Part shown: in pieces, positions 1 to 8,096 of the stretch
Position numbering within the stretch: the first letter of the stretch is position 1
Layout of the letters: each line of letters opens with the position of its first letter
Source: Actinoplanes sp. KI2
Lineage (GTDB): Bacteria > Actinomycetota > Actinomycetes > Mycobacteriales > Micromonosporaceae
DNA length: 64,000 nt
Reading direction: 5' to 3'
NCBI RefSeq assembly: GCF_025630775.1
Contig: NZ_JAOSZE010000020.1
Span: forward strand, 105,566-169,565
Position numbers and translations under genes: made by a program
The notes under the pieces: generated by a model
Seen by the model: the letters and a program-made list of their open reading frames with translations, nothing else
Told to the model about the DNA's origin: nothing
Databases searched by the model: none

Positions 1-212
1 GACGAAGGGGTTTGGAGCCACCCGCGAACACCAAAATACAAGGTGTCCGCCGGAGGCTACCACCCCCCGTTTTTGTCTAAATTCCGTCTTCCGTCCCTCG
101 CCGACCGAACGAAGAGCCATGTCTGGCGAACCTGGCGGGGAAGATATGATCCGGCCTCGACGGCCGCGATACTAGCGGCGCCCGTGGACCTGTCGCCACG
201 GAGGGAGGCATC

Positions 213-878
213 GTGTTTCTTCCAGACGTTATCCGCGCTGTCACGCGGCGCTGGTGGGTGTTGGCCTGCGGTTTCCTCATCACCCTCGGGGCCGGCTACT
301 GGGCGGCCCAGCCTCCCGTGGCGTACCGCGCCGTGGAGGTGTTCGCGGTGCGTCCGCCGCAGACTCCGGACATTCCGAACCAGCTGGCGAGCCTGCGACC
401 GTCGGTGGCGACGTTCTCGGCCGGCGTGGCCCAGCGTTTGTCCAGCTCGAGCGGCGAGGACGCCCTTCGCGCGGCCGGCGTCCACGGGCCGTACGTGCTG
501 ACTCCGCGCAACAGCGGCACCCGGCAGACCCCGGAGTACCTGATCGCGTCTGTCCAGGTGACCGTGACCGAGCCCGACGAGCAGAGCGCGATGCGCTCCC
601 TGGCGACCATCACCACCGCCTTCACCCGTGAGCTCAACGCGCTGCAGGACGAGTGGAACGTCGCGGCGCGCGAACGGATCACCATCTCGATGCTGGCCGA
701 GCCGACCGCGAACAAGCTGCCGAACTCCCGGACCCGGGCACTGGCCGGCGTACTGCTGCTCGGCACGGGCCTGTCGGTGGCCCTCGCGCTCTGGCTCGAC
801 GAATTCCTCGTCCGGCGCCGCCGGCACACCGAGTTCCTCGCGCCGTCGCCGCAGGCACCCGCCGCGGCCGCGCGCTGA
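213..878 (+). CDS. Wzz-like polysaccharide co-polymerase, short form without kinase domain
   Basis: A 221-residue membrane protein with two hydrophobic segments, about residues 14-33 (WWVLACGFLITLGAGYW) and 176-195 (LAGVLLLGTGLSVALALWL), flanking an extracytoplasmic loop. This is the topology of Wzz/YveK chain-length determinants that tune polysaccharide polymer length. The GTG start is preceded by GAGGGAGG at 201-208. No Walker-type tyrosine-kinase domain follows the second membrane segment, only a basic Arg-rich tail. It stands first in the rightward polysaccharide genes, which fits the role. Wzz function is inferred from topology and context; sequence similarity alone would be weak. Confidence 0.6.
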   Translation: MFLPDVIRAVTRRWWVLACGFLITLGAGYWAAQPPVAYRAVEVFAVRPPQTPDIPNQLASLRPSVATFSAGVAQRLSSSSGEDALRAAGVHGPYVLTPRNSGTRQTPEYLIASVQVTVTEPDEQSAMRSLATITTAFTRELNALQDEWNVAARERITISMLAEPTANKLPNSRTRALAGVLLLGTGLSVALALWLDEFLVRRRRHTEFLAPSPQAPAAAAR

Positions 879-931
879 CGTCCGACGCGCGCGCCGGCAC
901 ACCGGCTTCCTCGCGCCATCGCCGGGAACAC
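818..931. repeat. Imperfect direct repeat at the 3' end of the Wzz-like gene
   Basis: A stretch of about 40 bp encoding RRHTEFLAPSPQ (near 818-857) recurs with few changes about 73 bp later, beyond the stop codon (near 891-931), where it would encode RRHTGFLAPSPG in another frame. It looks like a local duplication of the gene tail followed by loss of frame. Confidence 0.6.
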
Positions 932-1339
932 CGGCCTTCCGGTACGCCCGGCGCAGGCGCCCGCCGCGGCCACGGCGCCGACACCCTTCCCCGCGCCCCC
1001 GGCCGGTTATCTCGGTCACGCCGCCGCATCCGCCCACCGCACCGACGCGGCAGCCCCCTCGGATGGCAGACCCCATACTTTACGGCGATTTGGGGGACGT
1101 CCGGTCGGACGGAGCTATCGGAATCGATCACGCGAATCAGACATATCTAAATGTCGGCAAGGCGTCACAGCTTCCGGTGACCCGACGCTCCTCAGTAGGT
1201 TGCTCCCGACTGAGGAGCCGCGCTACGGCGAGCCGGCTGCTCGGGAGTCCGGTCACGCCGCCGATGCCGCCTGCCGAGGTCGCCGCAACCGCGGCTGTCC
1301 TTTTCGGGCGCCGCCGCCCCCTCCCTCCGGAAGGACGAC
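879..1339. other. Intergenic region of about 460 bp
   Basis: No convincing gene is visible here. The region holds the decayed repeat of the upstream gene tail, an AT-richer patch near 1074-1155 that could carry a promoter, and the hairpin at 1187-1218. Antisense open frames crossing it have no recognisable content. Confidence 0.5.
1187..1218. promoter_or_regulatory. 10-bp inverted repeat before the helical-barrel gene
   Basis: GCTCCTCAGT (1187-1196) pairs exactly with ACTGAGGAGC (1209-1218) across a 12-base loop. No T-tract follows, so it may be a leader hairpin or an operator. It lies about 120 bp before the start at 1340. Confidence 0.4.
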
Positions 1340-2512
1340 ATGACGCCACGACCTGCGAGATACGCCCATCTCGACGGCGAGACAACCGAGCTCACCGACC
1401 GTCTCATGTCCCTCGCCTCGCGCGGACTGCCCAAGATGTTCCGGGCGGAGACCGACGAGTTCGCGTTCACGCGGATCTTCACCACTGACCGTGATCACGT
1501 CGCCACCCGTTTGTCGGGCACCAGTCTCCGGTACGCCGCCATCGTGGCGCTCGGGGTACGCTGGCTTCCGGCCGAGCAGCAGCCGCCCCTGCTCGGCGGA
1601 CACTCACTGGACGACTTCATCGCCCTACTCGTCAAGCGGCAGGCCGCAAGCACCAATCTCGGCGACATCGCGCTGATCGCTTGGGCGGCGGCCGAGGCGG
1701 GTCACCCGCTCCTGCCGGACGCGATCCGCCGGCTCACCGAGTTCGACCGTCGCACCGCACCGGAGTACGTGGTTGAGTGCGCCTGGGTCGTCTCGGCCCT
1801 GGCCGCTGCGCGCGCCCATCTCGACGTGGAAGAGCACCTGACTGCGGCCCGCACGCGGCTGCTCGACAGCGCGCACCCCGGCAGCCCGCTCTTCCCGCAC
1901 GTGACCGGACCGGGTCTGGTGAAGTCGTACCGCGACCACGTGTCCTGCTTCGCCGACCAGGTGTACCCGATCCAGGCATTGGCCCGGCTGCATCGATCCG
2001 GCGACGACCCGCAGGCGCTGGCGGCCGCGCGTACCACCGCCGAGCAGATCTGCCGGCTGCAGGGACCGGACGGTCAGTGGTGGTGGTTCTACGACGCCCG
2101 CACCGGCGACGTCGTCGAGGGCTACCCGGTCTACTCCGTGCACCAGCACGCGATGGGCCCGATGGCGCTGAACGACCTCACCGACGCCGGCGGCGGCGAC
2201 TACGCCGAACCGATCCGCAAGGGCTTGCGCTGGCTGCTCGGCCCGGCCGAGCTCGGCCCCCGCCGCGGCGGCGATCCGATGCTCCTCGACGAGGAGGGCC
2301 TGACCGTTCGCAAGGTCTATCGCGGCGACCCCCGCAAGGTGGTCCGCGGATTGCACACCCTGACCACCCGCGCACGATCCGGTTTGCGCCTGCCGATCCT
2401 CGACAGCATCTACCGGCCCGGGGACCTCGACCAGGAATGCCGCCCGTACGAATTCGGCTGGCTGTACTACGCCTGGCTCGCGGAGCTTCCCGCGCAGCAC
2501 AGTGGACGGTGA
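1340..2512 (+). CDS. Uncharacterised alpha/alpha-barrel-like protein of the polysaccharide locus
   Basis: A 390-residue soluble protein without signal peptide or membrane segment. The ATG follows GGAAGG at 1329-1334. Regularly spaced helices rich in Ala and Leu, with aromatic motifs such as GPDGQWWWFYDARTG near residue 240 and GYPVYSVHQHAMGPMAL after it, resemble the six-hairpin toroids of prenyltransferase/terpene-cyclase-like or glycosidase-like proteins. No catalytic motif is certain, so no function is assigned. The next gene starts inside its last codons, which suggests one transcript with the glycosyltransferase and a role in making or modifying the same polysaccharide. Confidence 0.6.
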   Translation: MTPRPARYAHLDGETTELTDRLMSLASRGLPKMFRAETDEFAFTRIFTTDRDHVATRLSGTSLRYAAIVALGVRWLPAEQQPPLLGGHSLDDFIALLVKRQAASTNLGDIALIAWAAAEAGHPLLPDAIRRLTEFDRRTAPEYVVECAWVVSALAAARAHLDVEEHLTAARTRLLDSAHPGSPLFPHVTGPGLVKSYRDHVSCFADQVYPIQALARLHRSGDDPQALAAARTTAEQICRLQGPDGQWWWFYDARTGDVVEGYPVYSVHQHAMGPMALNDLTDAGGGDYAEPIRKGLRWLLGPAELGPRRGGDPMLLDEEGLTVRKVYRGDPRKVVRGLHTLTTRARSGLRLPILDSIYRPGDLDQECRPYEFGWLYYAWLAELPAQHSGR

Positions 2513-3320
2513 GCCGGGCGTGGCGGAGAACGACCTCTACACTCCGAGCCGGCCGAAGCAGGACCTGTTCGGCGTCCCGCTCGATGCGATCACCCTGGGC
2601 GAAACCGTACAGCTGTGCATGGGTGCTGTCGAAACAGGCGAACTTCTCGAAGTAGGCGTGGTCAACGCCGCAAAGATCGTGAAGATGCGACGCGACCCGG
2701 CGCTGCGCGATGCGGTCAACGGCTGTGACGTGATCGTCGCCGACGGGCAGTCCGTGGTGTGGGCCAGCCGGGCGCTGCGCCGGCCGCTGCCCGAGCGGGT
2801 CGCCGGCATCGACCTGTTCCAGCGCCTGCTCTACATGGCCGAGCAACAGGGCCGCTCCGTGTACTTCCTGGGCGCCAAGCCGGAGGTGCTCGAGCGCATG
2901 ATCACGCGCATCCGAGTGCAGCACCCCGCCCTGCGCATCGCCGGCAGCCACCACGGCTACTACGCCGACGACGAGGCCGTCTCCGTCGCCGAGGCGATCC
3001 GGGGCAGCGGCGCCGATCTGCTCTTCCTCGGCATGACCTCGCCGAAGAAGGAGGTCTTCGTGGCCACCCACGGAGCCCGTACGGGCGCCAAGGTGGTGCA
3101 CGGCGTAGGCGGCTCGTTCGACGTGCTCGCCGGCGTCGTCAAGCGCGCTCCGCGGGTCTGGCAGCAGTTGGGGTGCGAGTGGCTCTACCGCGCTCTTCAG
3201 GAGCCGCGCCGGCTCGGCAAGCGGTACCTGACCACCAACGTAGCGTTCGTCGGCCTGGTCGCCGGCGAATGGGTCCGATCCTTCCGCTCCGCAGCCGCGA
3301 AGACCGGCGAAAGCAACTAA
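2502..3320 (+). CDS. WecG/TagA/CpsF-family glycosyltransferase
   Basis: A 272-residue GT26-family protein. The landmarks appear in order: a VNAAKIVKMRRDP segment near residue 47, DVIVADGQSVVWAS near 70 with the Asp of the proposed catalytic region, SVYFLGAKPEVLERM, ADLLFLGMTSPKKEVF, VVHGVGGSFDVLAG and a C-terminal WLYRALQEPRRLGKRY. The family moves N-acetylmannosamine or N-acetylmannosaminuronic acid from UDP to a lipid-linked acceptor at the membrane face. The GTG at 2502 overlaps the previous gene by 11 bases; GTG 2520 is an alternative start. The downstream dehydrogenase and 2-epimerase would make a matching UDP-mannosaminuronate donor. Confidence 0.88.
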   Translation: MDGEPGVAENDLYTPSRPKQDLFGVPLDAITLGETVQLCMGAVETGELLEVGVVNAAKIVKMRRDPALRDAVNGCDVIVADGQSVVWASRALRRPLPERVAGIDLFQRLLYMAEQQGRSVYFLGAKPEVLERMITRIRVQHPALRIAGSHHGYYADDEAVSVAEAIRGSGADLLFLGMTSPKKEVFVATHGARTGAKVVHGVGGSFDVLAGVVKRAPRVWQQLGCEWLYRALQEPRRLGKRYLTTNVAFVGLVAGEWVRSFRSAAAKTGESN

Positions 3321-3333
3321 GGAGACTGCACAC

Positions 3334-4590
3334 ATGCGCGTCGTCATCGCCGGACAGGGCTACGTCGGACTGCCGCTGGCCGTCCGCGCCGCCGAGGTCG
3401 GCCACGATGTCGTCGGCTACGACGTCGACACCGTCCGGATCGGTCTGCTCGCCGCGGGCGAGTCGTACGTCGAGGACATCACCGCGGAGCGCCTGCGCGC
3501 CGTGCTCGACAGCGGCCGATACCGGGCCAGCACCGACCCCGCCGACTGCGCCGAGTACGACATCGCGGTCATCACGGTGCCGACCCCGCTGCGCGACGGA
3601 GCACCCGACCTGTCCTACGTCGAGGCGAGCACCGAGCTGCTGGCCTCGCACCTGCGGCCGGGCGCCACGGTGATCCTCGAGTCGACCACGTACCCGGGCA
3701 CCACCGACGAGGTGGTCCGCCCGCTGCTGGAGAAGTCCGGGCTCACCGCCGGCGTCGACTTCCACCTCGGCTTCAGCCCCGAGCGGATCGATCCGGGCAA
3801 CCCCACCTGGAACGTCGTGAACACCCCGAAGATCGTGTCGGGCATCAACGAGGAATCCCTGGCCAGGGTCAAGGCCTTCTACGAAACCGTCGTGGACACC
3901 ACCGTCAGCGTCCCCTCCACGCGCGCAGCCGAACTGGCCAAGCTCATCGAGAACACCTTCCGGCACGTCAACATCGCACTCGTCAACGAGATCGCGATGA
4001 TCTCGCACGACCTCGGCATCGACGTGTGGCAGGCCATCGACGCGGCGACCAGCAAGCCGTTCGGCTTCATGCGGTTCACCCCGGGACCGGGCGTCGGTGG
4101 CCACTGCCTGCCGATCGACCCGTCCTACCTGTCCTGGCGGGTGCAACGCGCCCTGGGACAGAGTTTCCGCTTCGTCGACCTGGCCAACGACATCAACAAC
4201 CACATGCCCGACTACGTCGTACGCCGGCTCATCGAGGCCCTCAACCGCCGCCGCCGCTCGGTCGCCGGCAGCCGCATCCTGCTGCTCGGCCTCGCATACA
4301 AGAAGAACACCGGCGACGCTCGAGAGTCACCAGCGGTCCGCGTGGTGCAACTGCTGCGCCAGATGGGAGCCGAGGTCCGGGTCGCCGACCCACATGTGGT
4401 CGAGGCCGTGCACGGCGCCTCCGACCTCACCATGGTCAAGGCAGATGCCGAGGAACTGCGGGCCGCCGACGCCGTCGTGCTACTGGCCGACCACGACGCA
4501 TTCGACTACGACCTCATCGCGGCCGAATCGCGTTGCGTCCTCGACACCCGCCGCCGACTGACCGCCGGCCCCACCGTCGAGGTGATCTGA
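3334..4590 (+). CDS. UDP-N-acetylglucosamine 6-dehydrogenase (WbpA-like nucleotide-sugar dehydrogenase)
   Basis: A 418-residue NAD-dependent dehydrogenase that oxidises C6 of a UDP-hexose twice to the uronic acid. The N-terminal Rossmann motif is GQGYVGLPLA. The central part has FSPERIDPGNP and the catalytic-Cys motif GPGVGGHCLPIDPSYL (Cys near residue 257), and the C-terminal UDP-binding domain starts around LGLAYKKNTGDARESP. The KPFGFMRFTPGPG context matches the WbpA group more than GDP-mannose dehydrogenases. A WecC-type UDP-ManNAc dehydrogenase is the main alternative. It lies 13 bp after the glycosyltransferase and 2 bp before the epimerase, in one operon. Confidence 0.9.
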   Translation: MRVVIAGQGYVGLPLAVRAAEVGHDVVGYDVDTVRIGLLAAGESYVEDITAERLRAVLDSGRYRASTDPADCAEYDIAVITVPTPLRDGAPDLSYVEASTELLASHLRPGATVILESTTYPGTTDEVVRPLLEKSGLTAGVDFHLGFSPERIDPGNPTWNVVNTPKIVSGINEESLARVKAFYETVVDTTVSVPSTRAAELAKLIENTFRHVNIALVNEIAMISHDLGIDVWQAIDAATSKPFGFMRFTPGPGVGGHCLPIDPSYLSWRVQRALGQSFRFVDLANDINNHMPDYVVRRLIEALNRRRRSVAGSRILLLGLAYKKNTGDARESPAVRVVQLLRQMGAEVRVADPHVVEAVHGASDLTMVKADAEELRAADAVVLLADHDAFDYDLIAAESRCVLDTRRRLTAGPTVEVI

Positions 4591-4592
4591 CC

Positions 4593-5714
4593 ATGCCGCG
4601 GATCATCTGCGTGGCCGGGGCGCGGCCGAACTTCATGAAGGTCAAACCGGTGATGGACGCCCTCGAGGCGCGCGGCGCCGAGGTGGTCCTGGTCCATACC
4701 GGACAGCACTACGACGCCGCGATGAACGACGTCTTCTTCGCCGATCTCGGCCTCCGGCCGCCGGACCGGCACCTCGGCACCGGGTCGGGCACCCACGCCG
4801 AGCAGACCGCCCGGGTGATGACGGCGTTCGAGCCGCTCGTCGACGAGCTCCGGCCGGACGCGGTCGTGGTGGTCGGCGATGTCACCTCGACGCTGGCGTG
4901 CGCGCTGGTGTCGGCCAAGGCCGGGGTGCCCGTCGCACACGTCGAGGCCGGCCTGCGCAGCCGCGACTGGGGCATGCCGGAGGAGGTCAACCGGGTCGTC
5001 ACCGACCGGCTCAGCGAGCTGTTGTTCGCACCGTCCCCGGACGGCGTGGACAACCTGCGCGCCGAGGGCTACCACGACGATCAGATCCATCTGGCCGGCA
5101 ACGTCATGATCGATACGTTGTACGCGAACCTCGACCGGGCGCTCGCCTCGGACGTGCTGCACCGGCACGGGCTGGTCCCGGGCGAATACGCGCTGGCGAC
5201 CATGCACCGGCCGGCCAACGTCGACGACGCCGGCATGCTCACCGGGCTGCTGAACGCGCTCGGCCAAATCGCCCGGGAGTTGCCGGTGGTCCTGCCGGTG
5301 CACCCGCGCACTGCCACCCGGCTGGAGGAGGTGGGGCTGCCGGACGGTATCCGGCTGGTGCCGCCGGCCGGCTACCTCGACTTCATCGCGTTGCAGGCAT
5401 CAGCGCGGCTGGTGCTGACCGACTCCGGCGGCGTGCAGGAGGAGACCACCGCACTCGGGGTGCCGTGTCTGACCATGCGGGACTCGACCGAGCGGCCGAT
5501 CACCATCACCGAGGGCACCAATCTCCTCGTCGGGCGCGATCCGGAGCGCATCGTGTCCACCGCCCGCAAGGTGCTCGCCGACCCGCCCCCCAAGCGAGCA
5601 CCGTCGCTCTGGGACGGACACGCGGGTGCGCGGGTCGCCGATGCCATCCTGGCCTATCTGGAGGCGCCGGTGCGGCTGCGGCCCACCGACTCGCGGGAAT
5701 CCATCGCCGCCTGA
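4593..5714 (+). CDS. UDP-N-acetylglucosamine 2-epimerase family (WecB/WbpI-like)
   Basis: A 373-residue non-hydrolysing 2-epimerase that interconverts the gluco and manno configurations at C2 of UDP-GlcNAc or its 2,3-diacetamido uronate derivative. Visible signatures are GARPNFMKVKPVM at the N-terminus, HTGQHYDAAM, VVGDVTSTLA, HVEAGLRSRDWGMPEEVNR, ATMHRPANVD, and LTDSGGVQEETTALGVP near residue 275. The ATG lies 2 bp after the dehydrogenase stop. The reading frame is open further upstream, but only this start gives the family N-terminus. WbpI activity is inferred because the complete UDP-ManNAc3NAcA gene set is nearby. Confidence 0.92.
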   Translation: MPRIICVAGARPNFMKVKPVMDALEARGAEVVLVHTGQHYDAAMNDVFFADLGLRPPDRHLGTGSGTHAEQTARVMTAFEPLVDELRPDAVVVVGDVTSTLACALVSAKAGVPVAHVEAGLRSRDWGMPEEVNRVVTDRLSELLFAPSPDGVDNLRAEGYHDDQIHLAGNVMIDTLYANLDRALASDVLHRHGLVPGEYALATMHRPANVDDAGMLTGLLNALGQIARELPVVLPVHPRTATRLEEVGLPDGIRLVPPAGYLDFIALQASARLVLTDSGGVQEETTALGVPCLTMRDSTERPITITEGTNLLVGRDPERIVSTARKVLADPPPKRAPSLWDGHAGARVADAILAYLEAPVRLRPTDSRESIAA

Positions 5715-5723
5715 CAAACGAAT

Positions 5724-5758
5724 GAAACGCCCGGCTGGGTTTCCCAGCCGGGCGTTTC
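5724..5758. terminator. Bidirectional intrinsic terminator
   Basis: GAAACGCCCGGCTGGG pairs perfectly over 16 bp with CCCAGCCGGGCGTTTC across a 3-base TTT loop. It sits between the convergent 2-epimerase and beta-propeller genes and would end both operons. Confidence 0.9.
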
Positions 5759-5781
5759 TCATGTCGAGGCGACGGAACGTG

Positions 5782-6831
5782 TCAGCGCACGACAGCCGGC
5801 GACCAAGCGTCCGCGATGAACATCTTCGGCTTCCCCGAACCGTCCGCGTTGGTCAGCCAGACGTCCGTGGCGCTGGCGCCCTCGCCCCCGCGCGGCAGTC
5901 CGTACATGATCTGCTTGTCGTCCAGCCACTCGACCTGGTCGTCGACGCTGCGCGTCTCCGCCAGTTTCACGGCCGTGTGGGTCTTCAGGTCGTAGACCGC
6001 GACCCGCCAGTTCCCGGGCGGCTGCCCGTCGCGTGTCTTGAAGGCGACTTTCGTACCGTCCGGCGACAGCGAAGGGCACTCCGCATCCTGCCGCAGCGCC
6101 ACGAGCTTGCGCTCGGCGATGCTGCCGGACACCAGCCAGGTCTTGCCACCAGAAGCCGCCGTGGCGAAGAAATGGTCGTCGTCCGGGGTGAAGGTCACGC
6201 CCCAGACGTTCCGGTCCGACGCGGTGATCTCCTTGCCGTCGACCAGCAGCGTGAACTTCTCCACGTTGTCGGTATGGCTGCCGTCGGTGCGGTTGATCAG
6301 CGTCGCGGTGGAGAACTGCCCCGGGGAGGCGTAGCTGTGGCCGTAGACGAAGGTCGTCGTGGCGCTCAGGGTCGAATCACGCGAGAGGCGGGTCCGGCTC
6401 GGGATGCCGGACAGCGGTAGCTCGCGGATCGGTGACCAGTCCTGGCCCAGCAGCGTGGCATGGTATGAAGTGACAATGCCGGTCTTGGCGTAGAGGCAGA
6501 TGCTCTCCTTCGCCGTCGCGTACACCCGATCGCAGGTCGCCGGGGTCAGCGCGCGCGGACCGGCCGGTGCGGTGATGGGCACTACCGCCACCCGGCCGTA
6601 TCCCTGACCTTGCGTGGTGTTCCGGAAGACGATGTGCGGGACCGCCTCCACGGCGGCCAGGTCCGCACTGACCGGGTTCACCGGCGGCGCCTCCGCCGCC
6701 TTCTCCTGCCGGTTGCGGGCGTGCTGCACGAACACGAACGAACCAACCAGGGCCGCCACCACGATCACGACAAGCGCGAGGAGCCGCCACCGGCTGCGGG
6801 TTCCAGCCGGCGACGAGGCTTCTTCGGTCAT
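5782..6831 (-). CDS. Membrane-anchored TolB/WD40-like beta-propeller protein
   Basis: A 349-residue protein with a short cytoplasmic N-terminus (MTEEASSPAGTRSRW), one membrane segment near residues 18-37 (LLALVVIVVAALVGSFVFV) and an extracytoplasmic domain with propeller-like repeats such as ECPSLSPDGTKVAFKTRD and DDKQIMYGLPR. The frame is open further upstream, but the ATG at 6831 overlaps the MFS stop as ATGA and is chosen for that reason. It is the last gene of the seven-gene leftward operon. TolB-like domains usually bind partners or carbohydrates; what this one binds is unknown. Confidence 0.65.
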   Translation of the reverse strand: MTEEASSPAGTRSRWRLLALVVIVVAALVGSFVFVQHARNRQEKAAEAPPVNPVSADLAAVEAVPHIVFRNTTQGQGYGRVAVVPITAPAGPRALTPATCDRVYATAKESICLYAKTGIVTSYHATLLGQDWSPIRELPLSGIPSRTRLSRDSTLSATTTFVYGHSYASPGQFSTATLINRTDGSHTDNVEKFTLLVDGKEITASDRNVWGVTFTPDDDHFFATAASGGKTWLVSGSIAERKLVALRQDAECPSLSPDGTKVAFKTRDGQPPGNWRVAVYDLKTHTAVKLAETRSVDDQVEWLDDKQIMYGLPRGGEGASATDVWLTNADGSGKPKMFIADAWSPAVVR

Positions 6832-8084
6832 TGAGTGGCTCCTAGCTGCTGCGTGGCCGGCCGCCGCTCGCGCAGCAGCCACGCCGCCACCGGCAGCATA
6901 GCGAGCAGGGCGACCGCCGCGGCCAGCAACCCCTTTTCCGGGCCTATCAACACCCACAGGCCGCCGAACGCTACCGAGGCACCGAACCGGGCCAGAACCA
7001 CCACGGTCTGCGCGGCGGCGATGGCACTCCCCCGGCCCTCTGCCGGAGCGATCCGGCTGACGAGGGCGGAAAGCACGCCGTCGGTGCTGGCGTAGAAGAC
7101 TCCCAGGAACACCAGGGTGCTTATGGTCATCGCCGGACCGATCAGCGGCCCGCCTGCGCAGAGATAGGCGATGAGCAGCGCCACGTGGCCACCGACCAGC
7201 ACCCTGCCTCGCCCGATCCGGTCGGCGAGCCGGCCGAGGGGCACGGCCAGCGCCAGGAAGGCGACATTGGTGCCGACGTACAGCAGCGGGAACACCTCGA
7301 CCGCAAGCTGGTCACGCTGCTGGAGCGACAGGTAGAGGAAGCCGTCCCCGACGGTGAGCAGGCTGAGCAGACCGAAAGCCACCAGCGGTTTGCGCAGCCC
7401 GGGGGCCACGGCGGCCTTGAGGATGGCAGCCCGGCTCTTCGCCCCCGTAACAGCACGGGTGCGCACGTCCGGCACCAACAGCAGAAGCACGGCGACACCC
7501 ACGACGGCGAACGCGAACGAAACGACGAAGATCGAGTTGTAGCTGTCCGGCACCCACAGCAGGATGCCGAAGGCGACCAGCGGCCCGATGGCGGCCCCGA
7601 CGGTGTCCATCGCGCGATGCACCCCGAACGAGCGGCCGAGCTGGTCCGGCTCGGTCGACTCGGCGATCATCGAGTCCCGTGGTGCGGTGCGCAGTCCCTT
7701 GCCCAGCCGGTCCATGGTGACGACGCCGGTGATGGTCAGCAGGCCGGTGGCCGGCAGCATGAGGATCCGGCTGACCGCGCTGGCACCGTAGCCTGCCGCC
7801 GCCACCCATTTGGGCCGGCGAACCCGGTCGCCCAGGTACCCGCCGGCGATGCGCAGGAAAGCACTGACTCCCTGATAGAGACCGTCGATGAAGCCGTACG
7901 CCAGCAGGCCCAGCCCGACCTTGGCGGTCAGGTACATGGGCAGGACGGCGTTCACCATCTCGCTGGACACGTCGGTCAGCAGGCTGACCGCGCCCAGCAT
8001 CACCACGGTGGCCGGGACGGCGACCGATTTCAGCCGCTGGGCGGTGCCGGCATCGCCCGGTCGGTCTTTCAGGGACAGGTACAT
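6828..8084 (-). CDS. MFS transporter of the polysaccharide operon
   Basis: A 418-residue protein with about twelve hydrophobic segments. It carries the loop motif MDRLGKGLRTAPRDSMI near residue 120, found in one branch of the major facilitator superfamily, and a second-half loop PLGRLADRIGRGRV. It probably exports a small molecule; the substrate cannot be read from the sequence. It lies 12 bp after the aminotransferase and overlaps the next gene by 4 bp, so it is part of the amino-sugar operon. This placement is unusual for a drug exporter. It lacks the length and features of a Wzx flippase. Confidence 0.85.
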   Translation of the reverse strand: MYLSLKDRPGDAGTAQRLKSVAVPATVVMLGAVSLLTDVSSEMVNAVLPMYLTAKVGLGLLAYGFIDGLYQGVSAFLRIAGGYLGDRVRRPKWVAAAGYGASAVSRILMLPATGLLTITGVVTMDRLGKGLRTAPRDSMIAESTEPDQLGRSFGVHRAMDTVGAAIGPLVAFGILLWVPDSYNSIFVVSFAFAVVGVAVLLLLVPDVRTRAVTGAKSRAAILKAAVAPGLRKPLVAFGLLSLLTVGDGFLYLSLQQRDQLAVEVFPLLYVGTNVAFLALAVPLGRLADRIGRGRVLVGGHVALLIAYLCAGGPLIGPAMTISTLVFLGVFYASTDGVLSALVSRIAPAEGRGSAIAAAQTVVVLARFGASVAFGGLWVLIGPEKGLLAAAVALLAMLPVAAWLLRERRPATQQLGATQ

Positions 8085-8096
8085 AGGTGCCTTCGG

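Noticed and set aside
1137..1485. Minus-strand reading frames before the helical-barrel gene
   Set aside because: No recognisable content and they overlap the supported plus-strand start with its ribosome-binding site.
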